Positions 62,109 through 64,000 of a DNA stretch of 64,000 bases are shown here, piece after piece; position 1 is the stretch's first letter; every line of letters starts with the position of its first letter. A program made the position numbers and the translations under genes. Below the pieces are notes generated by a model, which ran no database searches, was not told the origin of the DNA, and saw nothing but the letters and a program-made list of their open reading frames with translations. This DNA is from Streptomyces chartreusis NRRL 3882 (lineage in GTDB: Bacteria; Actinomycetota; Actinomycetes; Streptomycetales; Streptomycetaceae), in NCBI RefSeq assembly GCF_900236475.1, contig NZ_LT963352.1:3984501-4048500 (forward strand), read 5' to 3'.

Positions 62109-62575
62109 CGGCCCTCGCCGCCGGGAGTATCGGAAGAGGCAACACCCACCCCCGCCGGGGGAAGACCCGAGGGGGCCGTCGGAGGACCCGCCCGCGCCCT
62201 GACCTCCGCCGTGAACGGCCCCCGGCCCGACGCCGCCGTCACGTCCGAGATCTCCCCGGCGACCTCACACCGCACGAGCCGGACACCCTGCGCCCGGGCC
62301 ACCCGGCCGGCCCGGGCGCAGGCCGCCGTACCGCCCTCGGCCCAGTGGTCCGCCGCCGCGAGCGCCGCGAGATCCGCACCGCCCGCCGCACGGTGCCGGA
62401 TCACGACGGCCTGCCCCAGCGCGAGGACCACGCCGAACACCACGCACAGGACAGCGATCGCCCCGACACTCCAGACGGTGGCGGACCCCCGGTCCGAGGC
62501 GGCACCTCGCATCCGCCGGCTCCCCCTGTCCCAGCGCCCCGGGCCCCGGCACCGCAGCCTCGGCACCCGTCTCAC
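62072..62575 (-). CDS. TadE-like protein, helicase/secretion neighbourhood type
   Basis: 167 residues. Basic N-terminus, then GSATVWSVGAIAVLCVVFGV and LALGQAVVIRHRAAGGADLA, the single hydrophobic segment and ADLAALAAAD motif of TadG/TadE-like pseudopilin proteins; Pro/Gly-rich tail. GTG 62575 overlaps the tadE stop by four bases (GTGA). Probably secreted or pilus-associated. Confidence 0.85.
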   Translation of the reverse strand: MRRVPRLRCRGPGRWDRGSRRMRGAASDRGSATVWSVGAIAVLCVVFGVVLALGQAVVIRHRAAGGADLAALAAADHWAEGGTAACARAGRVARAQGVRLVRCEVAGEISDVTAASGRGPFTAEVRARAGPPTAPSGLPPAGVGVASSDTPGGEGRQGPGGSSGAPP

Positions 62576-62937
62576 GTACCCACCCCCACCGTCTCCTCCA
62601 CCGACGCCACGGCCTCCTCCCGCACAGCGAAGGACAGGCCACGCAGCACCGGGGGCTCGGCCACGACGACCACTCGGACGTGTTCCGCGCCCCGGTCGAC
62701 GGTCACCTTCGCGCCGGGCGGTGCCGCCTCGCGGGTCAGTCGCACGACCGTGGCGGGAGGGTCCTGGCGGGCCGCCGCGCGGGCGCCCGTCCGCGCCGCG
62801 TCCACGCACTGGATCTGCGCGGCCACGACCAGCAGCCCCCACACCAGCGCCATCGCGAACATCACCAGCACGGGCAGCACCACGGCCGACTCCGCCGTGA
62901 CGAACCCCCGGTCCGCGCCCCGCTCACATCCGCGCAT
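62572..62937 (-). CDS. TadE family pilus-assembly protein
   Basis: 121 residues. FVTAESAVVLPVLVMFAMAL with the TadE-type E, one membrane helix and QCVDAARTGARAAARQ. Part of a Flp/Tad-like secretion cluster. Its ATG lies inside the end of the DUF4244 gene (14-bp overlap), so translation is coupled. Confidence 0.88.
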   Translation of the reverse strand: MRGCERGADRGFVTAESAVVLPVLVMFAMALVWGLLVVAAQIQCVDAARTGARAAARQDPPATVVRLTREAAPPGAKVTVDRGAEHVRVVVVAEPPVLRGLSFAVREEAVASVEETVGVGT

Positions 62938-63142
62938 TGAGGGCGTCCTTCACGATGTTCTGGAGCTCCGCGCTGACCGCGCCGCTCGTGATGACCTTGT
63001 AGAGCACCACCGCGAAGGCCACCGCCGCGACGATTCCCATCGCGTACTCGGAAGTGACCATTCCCGCGTCCCTCCCGTCGCTCCGCGCCGCACGCGCCCT
63101 GTGCACCAGGGCACCCAGCCGTGCCCGTACCGCCTGATACAT
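62924..63142 (-). CDS. DUF4244 Flp-pilin-like protein
   Basis: 72 residues. GMVTSEYAMGIVAAVAFAVV is a pilin-like processing site (TSEYA) and hydrophobic helix, then LYKVITSGAVSAELQNIVKD. Likely the structural pilin of the Tad-like system. ATG 63142 follows GGGGGTTGAG. Confidence 0.88.
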   Translation of the reverse strand: MYQAVRARLGALVHRARAARSDGRDAGMVTSEYAMGIVAAVAFAVVLYKVITSGAVSAELQNIVKDALNARM

Positions 63143-63219
63143 CTCAACCCCCGTGGGAAAGTCCGAACTTCTCTTGATTCCGCTGACTTCTCGCGCCGCC
63201 GCTCCAGGTCTCCGCCGCC

Positions 63220-63996
63220 TCACGCACCACCCCCTTCGAGCACACCGCCCCCTGCGAGCACCCCGCCCGCGAGCCCGATCACCACGGGCAGCACCCCGAT
63301 CGCGATGAACGCGGGCAGGAAGCACAGCCCGACCGGCGCACTGACCATGACGCCCGCCCGGCGTGCCCTGGCCGTCGCGGCGCGTCCCCAGTCGGCACGG
63401 GCCTCGGCGGCGAGTCGTGCGACCGGCGTGGCGGCGGGCAGTCCGGACACGTCGGCTCGTTCGAGCAGCCGGGCCAGGCCTCCGGCGCCCGGGACGGCGG
63501 CCAACCTCCGCCAGGCAGTGCCCGGTTCGCCGCCCAGCCGTACCTCCGCCGCGCCATGGGCGAGGGCCTCGCCCACCGGGCCGCCCAGGGCCTCGCCCAC
63601 CGCCTGCGCGGCGATCACCGGGCCGGCTCCTGCCGCGATGCAGGCCGCCAGCAGGTCGGCGGCCAGGGGCAGTTGCCGCGCCGCCTCGGCGAGGTCGGGT
63701 GCCCGCGTGTCCGTACCGGCCGCCTCCTGCCGCAGCCGCCAACGCCAGATCCCCACCGCGCCGGCCAGTCCGACGGCGACACCGACCAGGTCGCCGATCA
63801 GCGCCCACCCGGCGAACGCCACGCCGACGGGGGCCAGCCATCTCCGCGCGGCCCGACTCCAGGCAAGGCGCGGGGCCGGAGAGAGACCGGTCGCTTCGCG
63901 AGGCGACAGCTCGGCCAGCCGGCGCCGCATCCTCCGGCGGCGCCCCGCCTCCTTCAGCCGGCGCACCGACCACGAGAGAGCCAGCAGAATCCCCAC
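63220..63996 (-). CDS. TadC-like type II secretion system F domain protein (possibly cut by the window edge)
   Basis: At least 258 residues: basic segment, two helices (VGVAFAGWALIGDLVGVAVG and onwards), the GspF/TadC-like ARQLPLAADLLAACIAAGAG, and C-terminal helices (VSAPVGLCFLPAFIAIGVLP). GTG 63996 is four bases from the window end and the frame stays open, so the true start may lie outside. Platform protein of the pilus system. Confidence 0.85.
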   Translation of the reverse strand: MGILLALSWSVRRLKEAGRRRRMRRRLAELSPREATGLSPAPRLAWSRAARRWLAPVGVAFAGWALIGDLVGVAVGLAGAVGIWRWRLRQEAAGTDTRAPDLAEAARQLPLAADLLAACIAAGAGPVIAAQAVGEALGGPVGEALAHGAAEVRLGGEPGTAWRRLAAVPGAGGLARLLERADVSGLPAATPVARLAAEARADWGRAATARARRAGVMVSAPVGLCFLPAFIAIGVLPVVIGLAGGVLAGGGVLEGGGA

Positions 63997-64000
63997 CGTC

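Noticed and set aside
1-64000. CRISPR arrays
   Set aside because: No regularly spaced direct repeats with unique spacers were seen; the tandem repeats found are contiguous.
1-64000. Secondary-metabolite biosynthetic cluster
   Set aside because: The SARP regulator has no adjacent synthase, cyclase or tailoring genes in this window.

Overview
The window is a high-GC (about 70% or more) actinobacterial chromosome segment, almost certainly from Streptomyces. The evidence is the strong third-position G/C bias, the many GTG starts, the bldG developmental locus, a WhiJ/DUF397 regulator cluster, a SARP/NB-ARC/TPR regulator, a TopA with a lysine-rich tail, zinc-independent ribosomal protein paralogues around a Zur-type palindrome, and three rare TTA (bldA-type) codons. 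No tools were used; every call comes from reading the sequence and recalling protein families.

Layout. 0.1-7.1 kb: a minus-strand run dacB, zincin protease, tilS, hpt, ftsH, divergent from ppa. 7.2-13.7 kb: ppa, a ThrE-type exporter, a DedA protein, a YbjQ-type protein, then a YfeO-type ClC protein followed at 26 bp by glutamate decarboxylase, which looks like an acid-stress pair. 13.7-16.7 kb: a drug-type ABC exporter with PadR and DinB-like genes. 16.8-18.7 kb: a graveyard (IS701 and IS3-type transposase remnants, a broken homocysteine methyltransferase gene) plus a small secreted cysteine protein. 18.7-22.8 kb: aldehyde dehydrogenase, then an Xre/DUF5753, ATP-binding protein and DUF397 cluster in which two promoters share a 28-bp element. 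22.8-25.3 kb: the Zur-type locus of zinc-free ribosomal proteins (S18, L31, L33, L28, S14) and a COG0523 protein.

25.4-38.3 kb: lipoproteins, a DUF2786 protein, a LysE exporter, a Clp_N/HTH protein behind two palindromes, a PolA-like polymerase, a SARP, a glycosyltransferase, an AraC regulator and an amino-acid permease. 38.6-43.1 kb: a PucR regulator, a VapBC pair, a soluble Ser/Thr kinase and an integrase remnant ending beside tRNA-Thr(CGU), the signature of a tRNA-targeted island site. 43.2-58.3 kb: tripeptidyl-peptidase-like lipoprotein, holB, an MFS-thymidylate kinase fusion, topA, a methyltransferase, a lipoprotein and the proton pyrophosphatase hppA. 58.6-64 kb: anti-sigma factor and bldG, divergent from the helicase of the actinobacterial helicase/secretion (Tad-like pilus) neighbourhood, followed by TadE-like, TadE, DUF4244 and TadC-like genes running off the right edge.

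The most interesting signals are the shared 28-bp promoter element (21.3 and 22.3 kb), the palindromes on the promoter of the Clp_N/HTH gene, the three TTA codons in regulatory or DNA-processing genes, the degenerate kinase motifs of the BldG partner, the hairpin that buries the start of an orphan gene after the zinc locus, and the three-part Tmk fusion.
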